Below are positions 45,549 through 55,089 of a DNA stretch of 64,000 nt, one piece after another; the first letter of the stretch is position 1; every line of letters begins with the position of its first letter. The DNA is from Phaeosaccion multiseriatum (Eukaryota; Ochrophyta, other classes), in assembly GCA_965112735.1 (NCBI GenBank), contig OZ218957.1:1054001-1118000 (forward strand), written 5' to 3'. The notes beneath the pieces are model-generated. The model had not been told where the DNA came from, did not search any database, and saw only the letters and a program-made list of their open reading frames with translations. The position numbers and the translations under genes were made by a program.

Positions 45549-47117
45549 TTAGGGCGGAGGCGCGTATCGCTGGGGACCAGGGCTCTCCAAGCCGAGTAAG
45601 TGATCCTGGGCTATGAGATGGCCCGGGTACTCACGCGACATGACCGTTGCTCTGGTGCCGCTCCCGAAGGTGGTGGAGCATCTGGCGCTGAACTTGGTGC
45701 TGGAGTCGAGCACTCTTGCGAGTCTGTCTCGATTGCCCGCGAGCATGGCTTGGGCAGCCAAGTCACTGGAAAAGCAGTGCCCTTCCCCCCACTCTTGTCT
45801 TGCCAAAAGCTGCAGTGCCTCTGTGGTATTGAGAAGAAGAAGCGAGAGGGCAAAGAGCGTTAAGAAAGGGGGAGAGGGGCGAGAAACACGCCCCTTCGTC
45901 GTAAACCTACCAGTGTTCAGCCGTTGCCCGATGTCCACATCGTACTCCTCCGGCGACGGAGAGTCTAGGCGTACAGCCACTTGCTCCTCGGCAAAGAGGT
46001 GCCCTCGGGGAAGACGTGCTCTCCTGCAAAGGTCTATTCGCGCCGTTCTCGAGCATCGCCCGCCGATGTTTCGATCGTAATCGGCCTGGTCATAGGAGCA
46101 CGGACCCGGGGAGCAAGTCTGTTTCTTCGGCTTCCCTTTGGCAAGAGCAAAATTTGCAGTGAAGTCCCCCCGCAAAGAACCTTCCGCCGTCACGGCCCTT
46201 CCACCTTTGCTGTAAAGGTCGTAGCTACTCCTGCTCGAAAAGACCTTGGTGTTCCTACCGAGCCCCCCTCCCCCTCTTCGCCTCTTGTTCTTCTTGCCCT
46301 TCTTCTTTTTGGTCTTGTACTTGTCAGCCCCCCCGGGCCGGCATTCCAGCAGTAGCGCTTCCCTCGTCCCAGCTGTGTTTCTTGGGAGAGCACTACGGCT
46401 GCTGGTGCAGCGGCTGCTATTCCCGCCGAAACGAGCGGACGAGCCGAACGAGTAGGCAGGGGCGGACATGTGCCCCCCCAAGCTCTGAAACTGCAGCGCG
46501 GACTGCTGTGCACAGTAGAACTTGCCATTTCCATGGTGCTTGACAGGAAACATGGGATTTGGGGAGGGGTTGGAGGTCTTGCTGGGGCCGTCATATCGCC
46601 GCGTGGGGCTCTCATAGTCCCTCACCCTCGCTCGTGGTATTGTCTCCATTTTGCTGGAAGGACCCTTCCTTCCGACGTTGTAGTCCCCCACACCTGGAAT
46701 TTTCTCCTCCGCACCCTCCTGCCCTGAGTCAAAGGTGCATACAGGCGAATGGTGCCGAACAAGCTTCCACTGTCCCTCCTCATCATACGCCTGCGGCCCA
46801 GGCGAGTCGAACACTGCGTCCCACTTCTCAGCCTTTGCCACGCTACTCCCATGGAAAAGGCGCAACGAGCTCTCACGTCCTGTCATGTTCAAGAAGCAGC
46901 CTTTGCCAGGGCTCGGCGGACTTTGAGTCGCCGTTGTTGTCGTTGCAGAGCCATCGTCAGCCTTGCTCGGGCTCGCGACAAGAGAGCGCAAAAGGTTCTG
47001 GCTCTGCTGCCGAAATAGGTTGGACTCTGTAAAGTGCTTGTGCAATTTCACTCGAGACTCATCCTTCTTAGCCTGAGCCGGCGCGGTCTCAGTCTCTTCT
47101 CCGTTCTCTCCTCCCAT
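45549..47117 (-). CDS. SHIPPO (sperm-tail PG-rich) repeat protein
   Basis: Exons in transcript order are 47117-45911 and 45820-45549, giving 492 residues. The STPGR motif (xPGPxxY) recurs at intervals: DSPGPQAYD, IPGVGDYNVGRKGPSS, CSPGPCSYDQADYD, DSPSPEEYDVD and the C-terminal ESPGPQRYAPPP. A basic run (KKKKGKKNKRRRGG) sits mid-protein. SHIPPO-repeat proteins associate with axonemal or other stable microtubules. The SPSKADDGS/GKGCFLNM region is uncharacterised. It suggests that the organism, or a life stage, makes flagella or stable microtubule arrays (inference). The Met at 47117 is the first in-frame ATG. The stop is 39 bp from the converging BAT2-type gene. Confidence 0.82.
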   Translation of the reverse strand: MGGENGEETETAPAQAKKDESRVKLHKHFTESNLFRQQSQNLLRSLVASPSKADDGSATTTTATQSPPSPGKGCFLNMTGRESSLRLFHGSSVAKAEKWDAVFDSPGPQAYDEEGQWKLVRHHSPVCTFDSGQEGAEEKIPGVGDYNVGRKGPSSKMETIPRARVRDYESPTRRYDGPSKTSNPSPNPMFPVKHHGNGKFYCAQQSALQFQSLGGHMSAPAYSFGSSARFGGNSSRCTSSRSALPRNTAGTREALLLECRPGGADKYKTKKKKGKKNKRRRGGGGLGRNTKVFSSRSSYDLYSKGGRAVTAEGSLRGDFTANFALAKGKPKKQTCSPGPCSYDQADYDRNIGGRCSRTARIDLCRRARLPRGHLFAEEQVAVRLDSPSPEEYDVDIGQRLNTGRFTTKGRVSRPSPPFLTLFALSLLLLNTTEALQLLARQEWGEGHCFSSDLAAQAMLAGNRDRLARVLDSSTKFSARCSTTFGSGTRATVMSREYPGHLIAQDHLLGLESPGPQRYAPPP

Positions 47118-47272
47118 TTCTCTCCCCTCCCCCCTCCTCGCCCCCACCGCTGTGTCGCGTCTTCTGTAACTGTCGGTAAGTCAACAAATCCTCTCCGGCG
47201 GCGGCTGCGCTGAGGCTACTCCGTCGAGCGACTGGCAAGTCACCCCCGCTCGCTTAGGCCGCGCTCCCCTTT

Positions 47273-47735
47273 ATGGGCAGCCCCGGAGTCGCGTGCTTTC
47301 CGTGGGCAGCTCAGCCAGACACGGTGCTTGCGTACGACCGGGATGGCTACTACGTCAATACCGCCTTGGGAGAACGGATAGGCGACTTGCTGGAGTACGG
47401 GATCGGCGCGCGGAGGGTGCAGCTACTCTTGCCCGAGATTAGGCTGCTGGCGAGCTGCTTATACTATGGGCTCACCAACTTGTCGGGGAAGCAGACGCTG
47501 GGACAGGAGTACTGTGATATTCTACCTGTCCAGGCGCCGGCCCTGAAAGGGGGGGGTACCGCGGCGCCCAAGCCTTTTGAGGGGAGGGCCAGGAAGCTGT
47601 ACGTATTGTTCACACTCCTCCTTCCATACTCGTTGGCGAGAGCTAGGGATGGCCCTTTGTCGGTGCAGCAACTGCGCGACCCCTTCGGAAGGGCAGCAGC
47701 GGCTGCGGCTGGGAGAGGAAGCGGGAGCAGCAGCC

Positions 47736-47768
<33 letters not shown>

Positions 47769-48385
47769 GCAGCAGCAGCGCCACCGGCGGGAGGGATTCT
47801 GTGTGTCGGGGAGAGCGGATACGCCAGCTGATCCAGTACTGCAAACGACTCTGGGCGTTGGTTTTGAAGCATCGTCGCCTTAGCTTGCAGGTGCTGGAGT
47901 GGTGTTCCCAGGTCCATCTCATGTTGTTTTTCTTGGACGGGGGCCGCTTCTACACGCTGGCCATGCGCAAGCTGGGCATTCGCTTCATGTACAATAGAGC
48001 GGTTCGCGAGCCCAGGAGCTCTTACAGCACGCTAGGAGTCTTGCTCCTCGTTCGGCTGTGTGCGCAGGCGGCGACAACGGTTGGGTCGGAGCTGTGCAGG
48101 CTGCGAAGAGAGTCTCGGGGAGAGGAGCGACTCGAGGAACCCACCAATCAGACCCGCGTGCCAGCGGGAAAGGACCTGCTGGCCCCCCATGGCTCGAGAG
48201 AGAGCGTCTCCCAGAAAAAGTGCCCTCTCTGCATGAGCAGGCGGGAGAACCCGGCCGCTACGCCGTGCGGGCACATCTTTTGCTGGGACTGCATCATCGC
48301 GGCCGCTGAAGCCAATTCAGAGTGCCCCCTCTGTAGGCAGCAAGTGCTCCCCCAGACGGTTATATTATTACAGGGCTATGTGTAA
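47273..48385 (+). CDS. PEX10: Peroxisome biogenesis factor 10 (RING E3)
   Basis: An intronless frame of 370 codons. The N-terminal Pex2/10/12 domain is seen as FPWAAQPDTVLAYDRDGYY ... GKQTLGQEYCDILPV ... RKLYVLFTLLLPY. The C-terminal RING has ligands CPLCMSRRENPAATPCGH then CWDC and CPLCR, a C3HC4 set at about residues 321-358. PEX10 with PEX2 and PEX12 forms the peroxisomal membrane ubiquitin ligase that ubiquitinates the recycling receptor PEX5. A Ser-run linker (AGC repeat, about 47726-47775) and a Gly/Ala loop are insertions. A substitution of typical spacing was not seen, so the RING looks functional. The start faces the SHIPPO gene across 155 bp. Confidence 0.93.
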
Positions 48386-49160
48386 TGGAAGGGTAAGGAG
48401 GAAGGTGTCCTGCTGGGCTGCTTGTTCCCGAGCGAAGCCTTCTTCGTCACAACGGCTGTGGGTCTGCTGCTCCAATCTTCCGTCTCAGCGGCTGCTGAAG
48501 GAACGACTGAGCTCTTGCTTCCCCCCACCAGGGCGACTTCAAAGACCCTTTCCCTTTGTCTGTGCAGCCCAGTAGAGCCGCCAATTGCACAATTGCCCTC
48601 GACCAGCGTCAACATGGGCGGGGGAGGGGGGGAGGCCTCCAACGAATGCATGTTCGTCGCCTCAAAGAGCGTTGCAAGGCCACTGCGGAGCCTGATGCGT
48701 GCTTTGGTTTCGGGGGGCTCTGCGCCGTCTCCCGACCAGCTCGGCTAGCACTGGAGGAGGTACATGCATTCTCTCCTCACCGACACCAATTCGACTGACC
48801 ATCCGCAGATGCATCCATGCCTGAGCCGTCACGCACGTCGTCGCTAACTGGTCCAACTGTGTCTTATCGGGGCCCATGGACTGCTTCACACCTAGGCCGG
48901 GACGAGCCGAGAGAGGTAGTGCTTGTCCTCACCAATTGTTTTTCCTCACCATCCATCAAACCGCTGCTGCTGGTTCGAGAGTACCCCACCCTTTGCTGTC
49001 TCGCGTGGCTCTCCATCAACCCGGGTGACGGGGCGTCCTCCATATCGGAGCTGCGCCCTTCAAAGCCTCTCTCCCTCACGGATGTCAACAGACCCCTTGG
49101 TGCTGTAAGCTTCTCCTCTCGCCGGAATGCCTGGCTAAAATGTCGTCGACACCAGGGCAT
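48376..49160 (-). CDS. Doubtful small protein, two exons
   Basis: A two-exon model 49160-48933 plus 48744-48376 joins in phase (EEKQL then PSWSGDGAEPPE) to give 198 residues with no recognised domain. The 3' exon reads smoothly (SGLATLFEATNMHSLEASPP ... FEVALVGGSKSS). Against it: its ATG overlaps the DPH4 stop (TGATG), its stop overlaps the end of PEX10, and composition is unremarkable. It could equally be the DPH4 3' UTR. No other gene was seen in 48386-49159. Confidence 0.3.
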
Positions 49161-49736
49161 CACTTCTCATCGCCACTGCTTGGATCAGTCACCTCTATAT
49201 GACACGAACAGCCTCCACATCCCAAAACTCGAACCCCCTCGTCGAGCTCCTCCCGCGACACTTGGTAAGTATCCCCACACCGGCAGTCGTGGGCATACAG
49301 CCCCTCGCGTTCGTCCCACTGCATCTCAGACAGAGTAAGCACCTCAGAAATGACCACGCGGCCTTCGCTCTCCTCCTCCCTCAGCCGCTCGTCGCATGCA
49401 GCCCGACTCTTGGCATCTCGCAGCACCTCCCACGCCTGTGTCCGTGGAGGGAGGTCGTTAAGGAGCCACCAGGAAGCACAAGCACCGCTGCCACCTACCT
49501 AACCCACCCACCTCTTGCACTCGACGAAAGGCTTCGTCCTCGGAGGCTGTGTCCGCCAGCTTCTGCTGCTTGTCCGGGTGGTGCTTCAGAGCAGCCTCTC
49601 GGTAGGCGTCTCGGATCTCCGCGGCACTCGCCGACGGAAGCACGCCCAGCACTTCGTATTCGTTCATCATCGCCTCTCCGGCGAGTGGTCCCAGAGTGCC
49701 ATTCATTGACTTATTCATTTTCGGTTTCGCCGCCAT
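49160..49736 (-). CDS. DPH4: DPH4-type J-domain protein (diphthamide biosynthesis)
   Basis: Exons in transcript order are 49736-49512 and 49435-49160, giving 166 residues, near the family length. The J domain shows NEYEVLGVLPSASAAEIRDA and YREAALKHHPDKQ with an intact HPD. The C-terminal CSL (DPH-type) zinc finger shows LSEMQWDEREGLYAHDCRCG and CGGCSCHIEV, with Cys pairs CRCG and CGGC. DPH4/DNAJC24 combines exactly these two domains and donates electrons or iron to the DPH1-DPH2 radical enzyme that starts diphthamide synthesis on eEF2. Alternative in-frame Mets lie at 49718 and 49706. Using the Met at 49736 leaves only 28 bp to the sulfatase ATG. Confidence 0.9.
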
Positions 49737-49764
49737 CCACTCTTCAGCCCCAGCTTTAGAAAGC
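49737..49764. promoter_or_regulatory. 28-bp divergent gap between DPH4 and sulfatase starts
   Basis: The two most plausible ATGs are on opposite strands only 28 bp apart. Core promoter elements of each gene must therefore lie in the other's 5' UTR or coding region, or one start is further downstream (DPH4 Met at 49718). Confidence 0.4.
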
Positions 49765-51678
49765 ATGGGTGACGCAGAGTACGGCACCTTTGACGGGGGA
49801 CCCTTGGGATGGAGGCAGCAAGAAGAAGGGAGAGAGAGACATGCACGTCCCGGACGAGTTCGAAGTAGAAGTGAGATGGAAGCCCCCCTGCTGGAGGAGG
49901 GCCGTGACTTGTTGCGCGGAAAGGGGTCGGGGCGCGCAAGAAGATGGGGTATAAGGCTAGCTACGGGAGCGGCACTGCTCACAGGTACCTCACTGCTTCT
50001 GTCTGCTTCACAGCAGAACGAGGTGACTCCTGTTTCCCAACCAGAAGAGTCGACGGTGCTTAGCTCCCTCGAAAGCCTGAGGACTCTGAAGGCACGTGAC
50101 GGGGGGAAGCCTCACGTGTTCGTGATCTTGATGGACGACTTGGGCTACAACGATATTGGCTATGCCAACGACGACTTTATGGGCTTGACGGATACGCTGG
50201 ACGGCCTGCGGGAGGGGGGGATTTCGCTGGAGAACTACTATTCGCAGCACTTGTGCACTCCAGCCCGGAGTGCCCTCCTGAGCGGCAAGTACCCGTACAC
50301 TACCGGTATGCAGGTGGAGGTGATCAAGCCTTGGGAACCCTGGGGGCTGGCCCCCTCTGTTCGGGTCATGCCCCAGATTTTCAAAGACCAGGGAGGGTTC
50401 GCCACGCACATGGTGGGCAAGTGGCACCTGGGGCATGCCTACGACGACCTGTTGCCCACGAACCGAGGGTTTGACTCCTTCTATGGCTTTCTGACGGATC
50501 AGACCGACTACAAGAGCCACATTAACGGGGAAACGGAGGTGCTGGACTTTACGGACGCTAACGCAACCTTTTCCGAGTGCGTCACCAACGAAGCGGGGGT
50601 GCACAACATGGAGCTGCACAACGCAAGGATTTTGAGAACTGTTGAGGAGTTTGCTGCTGCTCAAACAGCGAAAAAATTGCCGTCTTCTTCTCCCTCCTCC
50701 TCCTCCTCCTCCTCCTCCTCCTCCTTGTTCATGTACTTGGCCTACCAGTACCCGCACTATCCCCTCCAGCCGGACTCGGAGGTGGGCACGCATGACGTGG
50801 CTCCGATCTTGGATGCGATTGAGGACAGAAATAGGCAAAAGGTGGGCAAGATGGTGTACGAGTTGGATCGGAGGATACAGGAGCTCGTGCATGTGCTTCA
50901 GACGCAAGACATGTGGGAGGACAGTGTCCTCGTGTTTGCGTCGGACAATGGCGGGTGTCCGTCGTACGGAACGAGCAACTATCCTCTACGAGGGACAAAG
51001 CACTACATGTTTGAAGGCTCCAGCAAGGTGCGAGCCTTTATTCACAGCCCTCTCCTCCCGGAAAGCAGCAGGGGGCAAAAGTATGAGGGCCTCTTTCACG
51101 TGACGGACTGGTTACCGACCTTGATGGAGGCCATTGGGATTGGCGACGACGTGTCGCAACACAACTTCGATGGGGTCTCTCACTGGCAGCACTTGCAGCC
51201 GGCTAGCTCTTCTCCGGCACCAGCAACAGCAGCAGCAGTAGCTAGAGAAACGATGGTGTACAACCTCGAAATCCTGGAGAGCGGGCAGCTCCGAGGTGCG
51301 GTTCGGGTGGGGCGGTGGAAAGTGATTCTGAATGAGGTTTGCCAAGGGTGGGCCGACTTTGGAGACCGCAAAGACGGAGCCGCATGGACTCTGGCATGTG
51401 CGGACGCTGGGGCTGTGGAGTCTTGCGGGGGCATTGATGGCTCCACGGCGACAGAGATGGGGAGCTTTCTGTTCGACTTGGAAGAGGACCCGCAAGAGAC
51501 CACCAACTTGATTGCAGACATGCCGGACGTGTACAATTCGCTCTTGGAAACTGTCCAAACTCTGCTTGAAAAGGGCGTGTCCTCGAACCGGGTGTCCACG
51601 CCCTCCAACCCCACCGCCCGCTGGCAAGACACCGGCTGCATTTCTCCCTATGCCGAGTTCCGCCCCGCCGACTCCTGA
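49765..51678 (+). CDS. Type I sulfatase (arylsulfatase B-like), single exon
   Basis: 637 residues without introns. A short N-terminal region precedes a hydrophobic segment (IRLATGAALLTGTSLLLSA, about residues 60-82), giving a signal anchor or type II topology. The alkaline-phosphatase-superfamily sulfatase core follows: VILMDDLGYNDIGY with metal-binding Asp-Asp, the formylglycine signature CTPARSALLSGKYP with Cys as the modified residue, GKWHLGH, and FASDNGG with metal-binding Asp-Asn. Formylglycine-dependent sulfatases hydrolyse sulfate esters, here probably from sulfated polysaccharides in the Golgi, lysosome or cell wall (inference). A Ser-run encoded by TCC repeats (about 50690-50724) interrupts the core before LFMYLAYQYPHYPL. 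A formylglycine-generating enzyme must be encoded elsewhere. Confidence 0.92.
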   Translation: MGDAEYGTFDGGPLGWRQQEEGRERHARPGRVRSRSEMEAPLLEEGRDLLRGKGSGRARRWGIRLATGAALLTGTSLLLSASQQNEVTPVSQPEESTVLSSLESLRTLKARDGGKPHVFVILMDDLGYNDIGYANDDFMGLTDTLDGLREGGISLENYYSQHLCTPARSALLSGKYPYTTGMQVEVIKPWEPWGLAPSVRVMPQIFKDQGGFATHMVGKWHLGHAYDDLLPTNRGFDSFYGFLTDQTDYKSHINGETEVLDFTDANATFSECVTNEAGVHNMELHNARILRTVEEFAAAQTAKKLPSSSPSSSSSSSSSSLFMYLAYQYPHYPLQPDSEVGTHDVAPILDAIEDRNRQKVGKMVYELDRRIQELVHVLQTQDMWEDSVLVFASDNGGCPSYGTSNYPLRGTKHYMFEGSSKVRAFIHSPLLPESSRGQKYEGLFHVTDWLPTLMEAIGIGDDVSQHNFDGVSHWQHLQPASSSPAPATAAAVARETMVYNLEILESGQLRGAVRVGRWKVILNEVCQGWADFGDRKDGAAWTLACADAGAVESCGGIDGSTATEMGSFLFDLEEDPQETTNLIADMPDVYNSLLETVQTLLEKGVSSNRVSTPSNPTARWQDTGCISPYAEFRPADS

Positions 51679-51971
51679 GACTCTTGGGTTCGATGTTGTT
51701 GCTGCTGCTGCTGCTGCTGTTGTTGTAACGTTTCAATTCTATTCGTTCTTCCGGGGTCGACTAATTTTTTAATCCATACAGTCTTTAGCACTCTTTGAAG
51801 AGTTTGTGAGCACGAGATTCGGCCTCACTTCATGCACAACCGCCTGGAACCAATGCATAGAGGCCGATATCAAGCCCACAGGATGTCTCCTCCTCTCCCC
51901 TTGGTGCTTTGGTGGTGCCTAAATATCTCCAGGACGACAATTTACAATACAACGCTTGTCCGGTCCTCTTC

Positions 51972-52691
51972 TCAGAGCTCCTGAGGCAGCTGAATCACTG
52001 GCGCCGACAGTAGGTCCGGGAAGAGCTGGAGCACAATTGCCAGGATCGTGATGCCCGCAATGATGCCAACCAGCCACTGATTTTTGTACGGAGTTACAAT
52101 TTCCTCCCTAAGCTTGGCCTTTTCGAACTGGCCTTCAACATCCTTGGCCCTCTCTTTCCGTTGAAGCTCCCTCGCCCTCTCCTCCTCCAGCAACTTCTCG
52201 TCCACCCAGTAGTCTGTTCCCTGTACCTGCGCCTCCCTGCTCGTGGCCCTGAACATAGGCCGCACCTCGTCGTACTGCGGCTCCTCCTGCTGAGCCCGCT
52301 TGTCCTTTCTGCTTGCCAAAAACGACATGCACTCGCCACGTCAGTGTGTGGGGTGAAAATCAAGGCCACTTCCTCCCCGTACGTACCTCCTCTTCTTCGG
52401 TTTCCGCTTGAGCTGGGAAAGAGGGATATTCCTGCCCATTTGCGAGTCCGTTTGGTCCTTAACCTCCAATTTGATGCTTGTTCTCGCACGCACACCATTG
52501 GTCCTCGTCAAGATTGGCGCAGAAGGTGCGGAGGGCACGAAAGCCCCAGCTGGTGAGCTGCTGCGCACCTGCCTGAGTGCTTTTGGCACACCTCCGACGC
52601 CAGCAAATGCACTGCAGGTCAGCAAAAGCGACAAGCCCATCACCAGCGTGGGGATGAAAGACGAAGGGACAAAAGACAGGGCGAAAAGCAT
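51972..52691 (-). CDS. Predicted plastid-targeted single-pass membrane protein
   Basis: Exons in transcript order are 52691-52387 and 52308-51972, giving 213 residues. The N-terminus is a signal peptide (FIPTLVMGLSLLLTCSAFAG) in which the cleavage region CSAF-AG resembles the ASAFAP motif of secondary red plastids. A Ser/Ala/Pro/Arg-rich transit-like stretch follows. Then come a basic patch (QLKRKPKKRRKDKRAQ), a conserved-looking block (EPQYDEVRPMFRATSREAQ; GTDYWVDEKLLEEE), a charged helix and one membrane span near the end (NQWLVGIIAGITILAIVLQL). I cannot name the family. A thylakoid or envelope assembly factor is one possibility (inference). A Met at 52772 would need a non-ATG start. Confidence 0.72.
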
Positions 52692-53134
52692 GGTTTCCCC
52701 CGGGTTGTGGACTGCTCCAGGGTAATGTATGCCACAGCAAGACTCGCAGGAACGGGGGTTAAGGAACTCCAACTACTGCGGGAGAGAGAGAAAGGACCCC
52801 CGCCTGGGCTTTGACGCTTCACGATAAACAATCGTCAGCGGACAGGTCAGGGTGTTGGATCACCAACAGATACAACTGGCGACGTCGATCCCAACTTCCC
52901 CTATCCCCATCGTCTCTCATTTCTATATATAACATATAACCATATCTTTTCTCCCTACAGGAACCCATAGTATCTTCGTTGTACCTCCCTGCGAACAAAT
53001 CGTGTGATCTTGTTGAGGATCTGCAAGCTTTTTTTTGCATTGTCCCTCTTCCTTCCAGGGAGTGTTGCTATACCCGGCGAACACCACGGACGACAGCGAT
53101 TCCAGGGAAGGCGCTCGTGCTTTTGCTGCGACTA
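52692..53134. promoter_or_regulatory. Divergent promoter region, plastid-protein gene / GRASP gene
   Basis: 443 bp without coding signal. A TATA-like stretch (tctatatataacatataacc, about 52921-52940) lies about 200 bp before the GRASP ATG. Several upstream in-frame codons precede that ATG but no upstream ATG with a good context was chosen. Confidence 0.45.
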
Positions 53135-54061
53135 ATGGGCAATGGCGCGAGCAGGGAGGAAGAGGAATCAGTTGGGTACAGGGTCCTGGGCGTTCAGCCA
53201 AACTCGCCTGCCAGTCTGGCGGGTTTGGTGTCTTTTTTCGATTTCATAGTGGCCGCAGACGGAGTCCCTTTGCGCAAGCTTGACAACACGTTCATCGAAA
53301 GTATAAAGGCTTCGGAGGACAAGCCCTTGCCCATCACAGTCTTCAACTACAAGAGCCAAATGGCAAGAGATGTGTCCATAACACCCTCACGAAGCTGGGG
53401 TGGCCAAGGCATGCTAGGCGTGACCATTCGCTTTGACAGCTACTTTAATGCGGAGGAGAATCTGGTGCGGGTGCTTCATTGTGCGAAGGGAGGGCCAGCC
53501 TATATGGCGGGGTTGACCCCGTTCTCGGACTACTTGCTGGGGACGGCGGAGAAGGTGTTCAACACGGCGGAGACTTTGCATGAGGAGCTCGTGAAGCACC
53601 TCGATACGCCCATGGAGATGTGCGTCTACTCAACGGAGACGGATCAAGTGCGGGTAGTCGTTGTTCTTCCTACGGATGGCTGGGGAGGAGAAGGGTGTCT
53701 GGGAGCGGAAATTGGATCGGGCTACCTCCACGCCTTGCCCCAAAACTGCAGGAGTAGTACTGGCATGAGCGTGGGCCTCGGGATTAGCATAGGGATGTCG
53801 CCTGACACCACGTCGGAACCTTTAAGTCCTGTAGCGCTTGATTCATTGGAAGCCGAAGGTGCATTGGACGCTGTGGGGCCCGAAAACAACGCCGCCAGCA
53901 GCGCTGCACAAGCACCGGCACCAGCAGCACCCGCAGAAGAACCCTCACCGAGCCCTCTTCCCCAAGCAGCACCAGCAGCAGCAGCAGCAGCAGCACCAGC
54001 AGAAGGAGCAGAACCAGCAGCAGAAGTAGCAGTGGCAGGAGCACCACCACCACCACAATGA
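53135..54061 (+). CDS. Golgi reassembly stacking protein (GRASP55/65 type)
   Basis: 308 residues, single exon. The start MGNGAS gives a Gly2 N-myristoylation site, typical for GRASPs. Two PDZ-like halves of the GRASP domain follow: GYRVLGVQPNSPASLAGLVS then FFDFIVAADGVPL, and a second with LGVTIRFDSYFNAEENLVRV and GGPAYMAGLTPFSDYLLGT. The tail after about residue 230 is Pro/Ala/Glu/Gln-rich and ends in a CAG/CCA repeat region. GRASPs tether Golgi cisternae and take part in unconventional secretion. The frame is open upstream to 52979, but the myristoylation signal fixes the ATG at 53135. Confidence 0.93.
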   Translation: MGNGASREEEESVGYRVLGVQPNSPASLAGLVSFFDFIVAADGVPLRKLDNTFIESIKASEDKPLPITVFNYKSQMARDVSITPSRSWGGQGMLGVTIRFDSYFNAEENLVRVLHCAKGGPAYMAGLTPFSDYLLGTAEKVFNTAETLHEELVKHLDTPMEMCVYSTETDQVRVVVVLPTDGWGGEGCLGAEIGSGYLHALPQNCRSSTGMSVGLGISIGMSPDTTSEPLSPVALDSLEAEGALDAVGPENNAASSAAQAPAPAAPAEEPSPSPLPQAAPAAAAAAAPAEGAEPAAEVAVAGAPPPPQ

Positions 54062-54085
54062 TACCTGTATCACAGTTTCTTCTTT

Positions 54086-54925
54086 TTATCTTTCAATTCT
54101 TTCGCCCCCCTCTGTGTCGAAACTCAAACCATGCTCCTCGGCAATTTGTTGCAAGATTTCTTCCCAGCGGGGCCCAAACGCTCGAAGCGACAAGCGGCGA
54201 GCGTCCACTCCGACATTGGCCAAAGACACCTCCAATCGATGGTCGGGAGTCAAGTGCTCCAGCCTCTCTGGCCACTCGATTAAGCACGCACACGTGGAGA
54301 ATATTTGCGGGATAGCGAGAATGTGCGTGTCTTGGGGGTTCTGCAAGCGGTAGAGATCAATGTGGTGGATGGTCAGGTCCCCCTCTGGAGCCTCGTACAT
54401 GTTGTCAAGGAGGTACGACGGCGAGGTGACTCGCAAGTCCTTCTGTCCCAACACTTCTCGAATGTAGCCCCTGGAAAAACACGTCTTGCCCGTTCCCAAG
54501 CCCCCCGCGAGTAGAATAACGTCACCAACGTCTGCGTACTCTCCGAAGCTCCTGCCCACGGCCTCCATGTCCTCAGGGCTCTCCACTAATTTCTGGGCAA
54601 ACACGCCTCCCGGCACTGCTTCCACTGCTTCAGCGGAGGAGAGACTTGAGCTAGCAGCTCCTGCTGCCCCTCGCACACTGCCCCTGTTCGAGACTCGGTC
54701 GTGCCTACTCCTGGTGCTCCCGCTCCTTCCCCAGCTGCTGCTGCGGCTGCTGTTGACGCTGCCGCTGCTCCCCAGAACTTTCGGAATACCTGTCGCTCTG
54801 CTGCTACTGCTTCCGGCGCTCGGGCCGCCCCAGACGCCCCACGCCCTCACGGCGCTTCGACGTAGCATCGCGTGAAGGAGCAGCAAGAGAAGGATCCCTC
54901 CATCCAGCCTCCTGCTGCCCCCCAT
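54086..54925 (-). CDS. tsaE: TsaE-type ATPase (tRNA t6A modification)
   Basis: 279 residues, single exon. The TsaE/YjeE core occupies about residues 120-279: GDVILLAGGLGTGKTCFSRG (Walker A), VTSPSYLLDNMYEAPEG, IHHIDLYRLQNPQD (Walker B-like), and CLIEWPERLEHLTP. Bacterial TsaE works with TsaB and TsaD in threonylcarbamoyladenosine synthesis at A37 of ANN-decoding tRNAs. Eukaryotic nuclear copies of the bacterial type normally serve organelles. The first 30-120 residues start with a Leu run (GGILLLLLLHAMLRR) and are Ser/Arg-rich, like a bipartite or simple organellar leader, so plastid or mitochondrial location is inferred. The first in-frame ATG is at 54925. Confidence 0.92.
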   Translation of the reverse strand: MGGSRRLDGGILLLLLLHAMLRRSAVRAWGVWGGPSAGSSSSRATGIPKVLGSSGSVNSSRSSSWGRSGSTRSRHDRVSNRGSVRGAAGAASSSLSSAEAVEAVPGGVFAQKLVESPEDMEAVGRSFGEYADVGDVILLAGGLGTGKTCFSRGYIREVLGQKDLRVTSPSYLLDNMYEAPEGDLTIHHIDLYRLQNPQDTHILAIPQIFSTCACLIEWPERLEHLTPDHRLEVSLANVGVDARRLSLRAFGPRWEEILQQIAEEHGLSFDTEGGERIER

Positions 54926-55089
54926 CCTCACGCACCGCCGCAGACCCACATTCAAAGGAAGAGCTTTCGAACAAGGATCCTAGTGGTCTTGCAGCAAATC
55001 ACTTGGCAGCGGAGGAGCGAGGAAGAGGGAAGGAGAGAGAGGGATGATCAGAGAGGGGGGAAAGGGGAATAGGTGTGCTTAGCTTGTTA

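Noticed and set aside
50008-50907. 299-codon open frame on the minus strand
   Set aside because: Antisense shadow of the sulfatase core, which carries intact catalytic motifs on the other strand.
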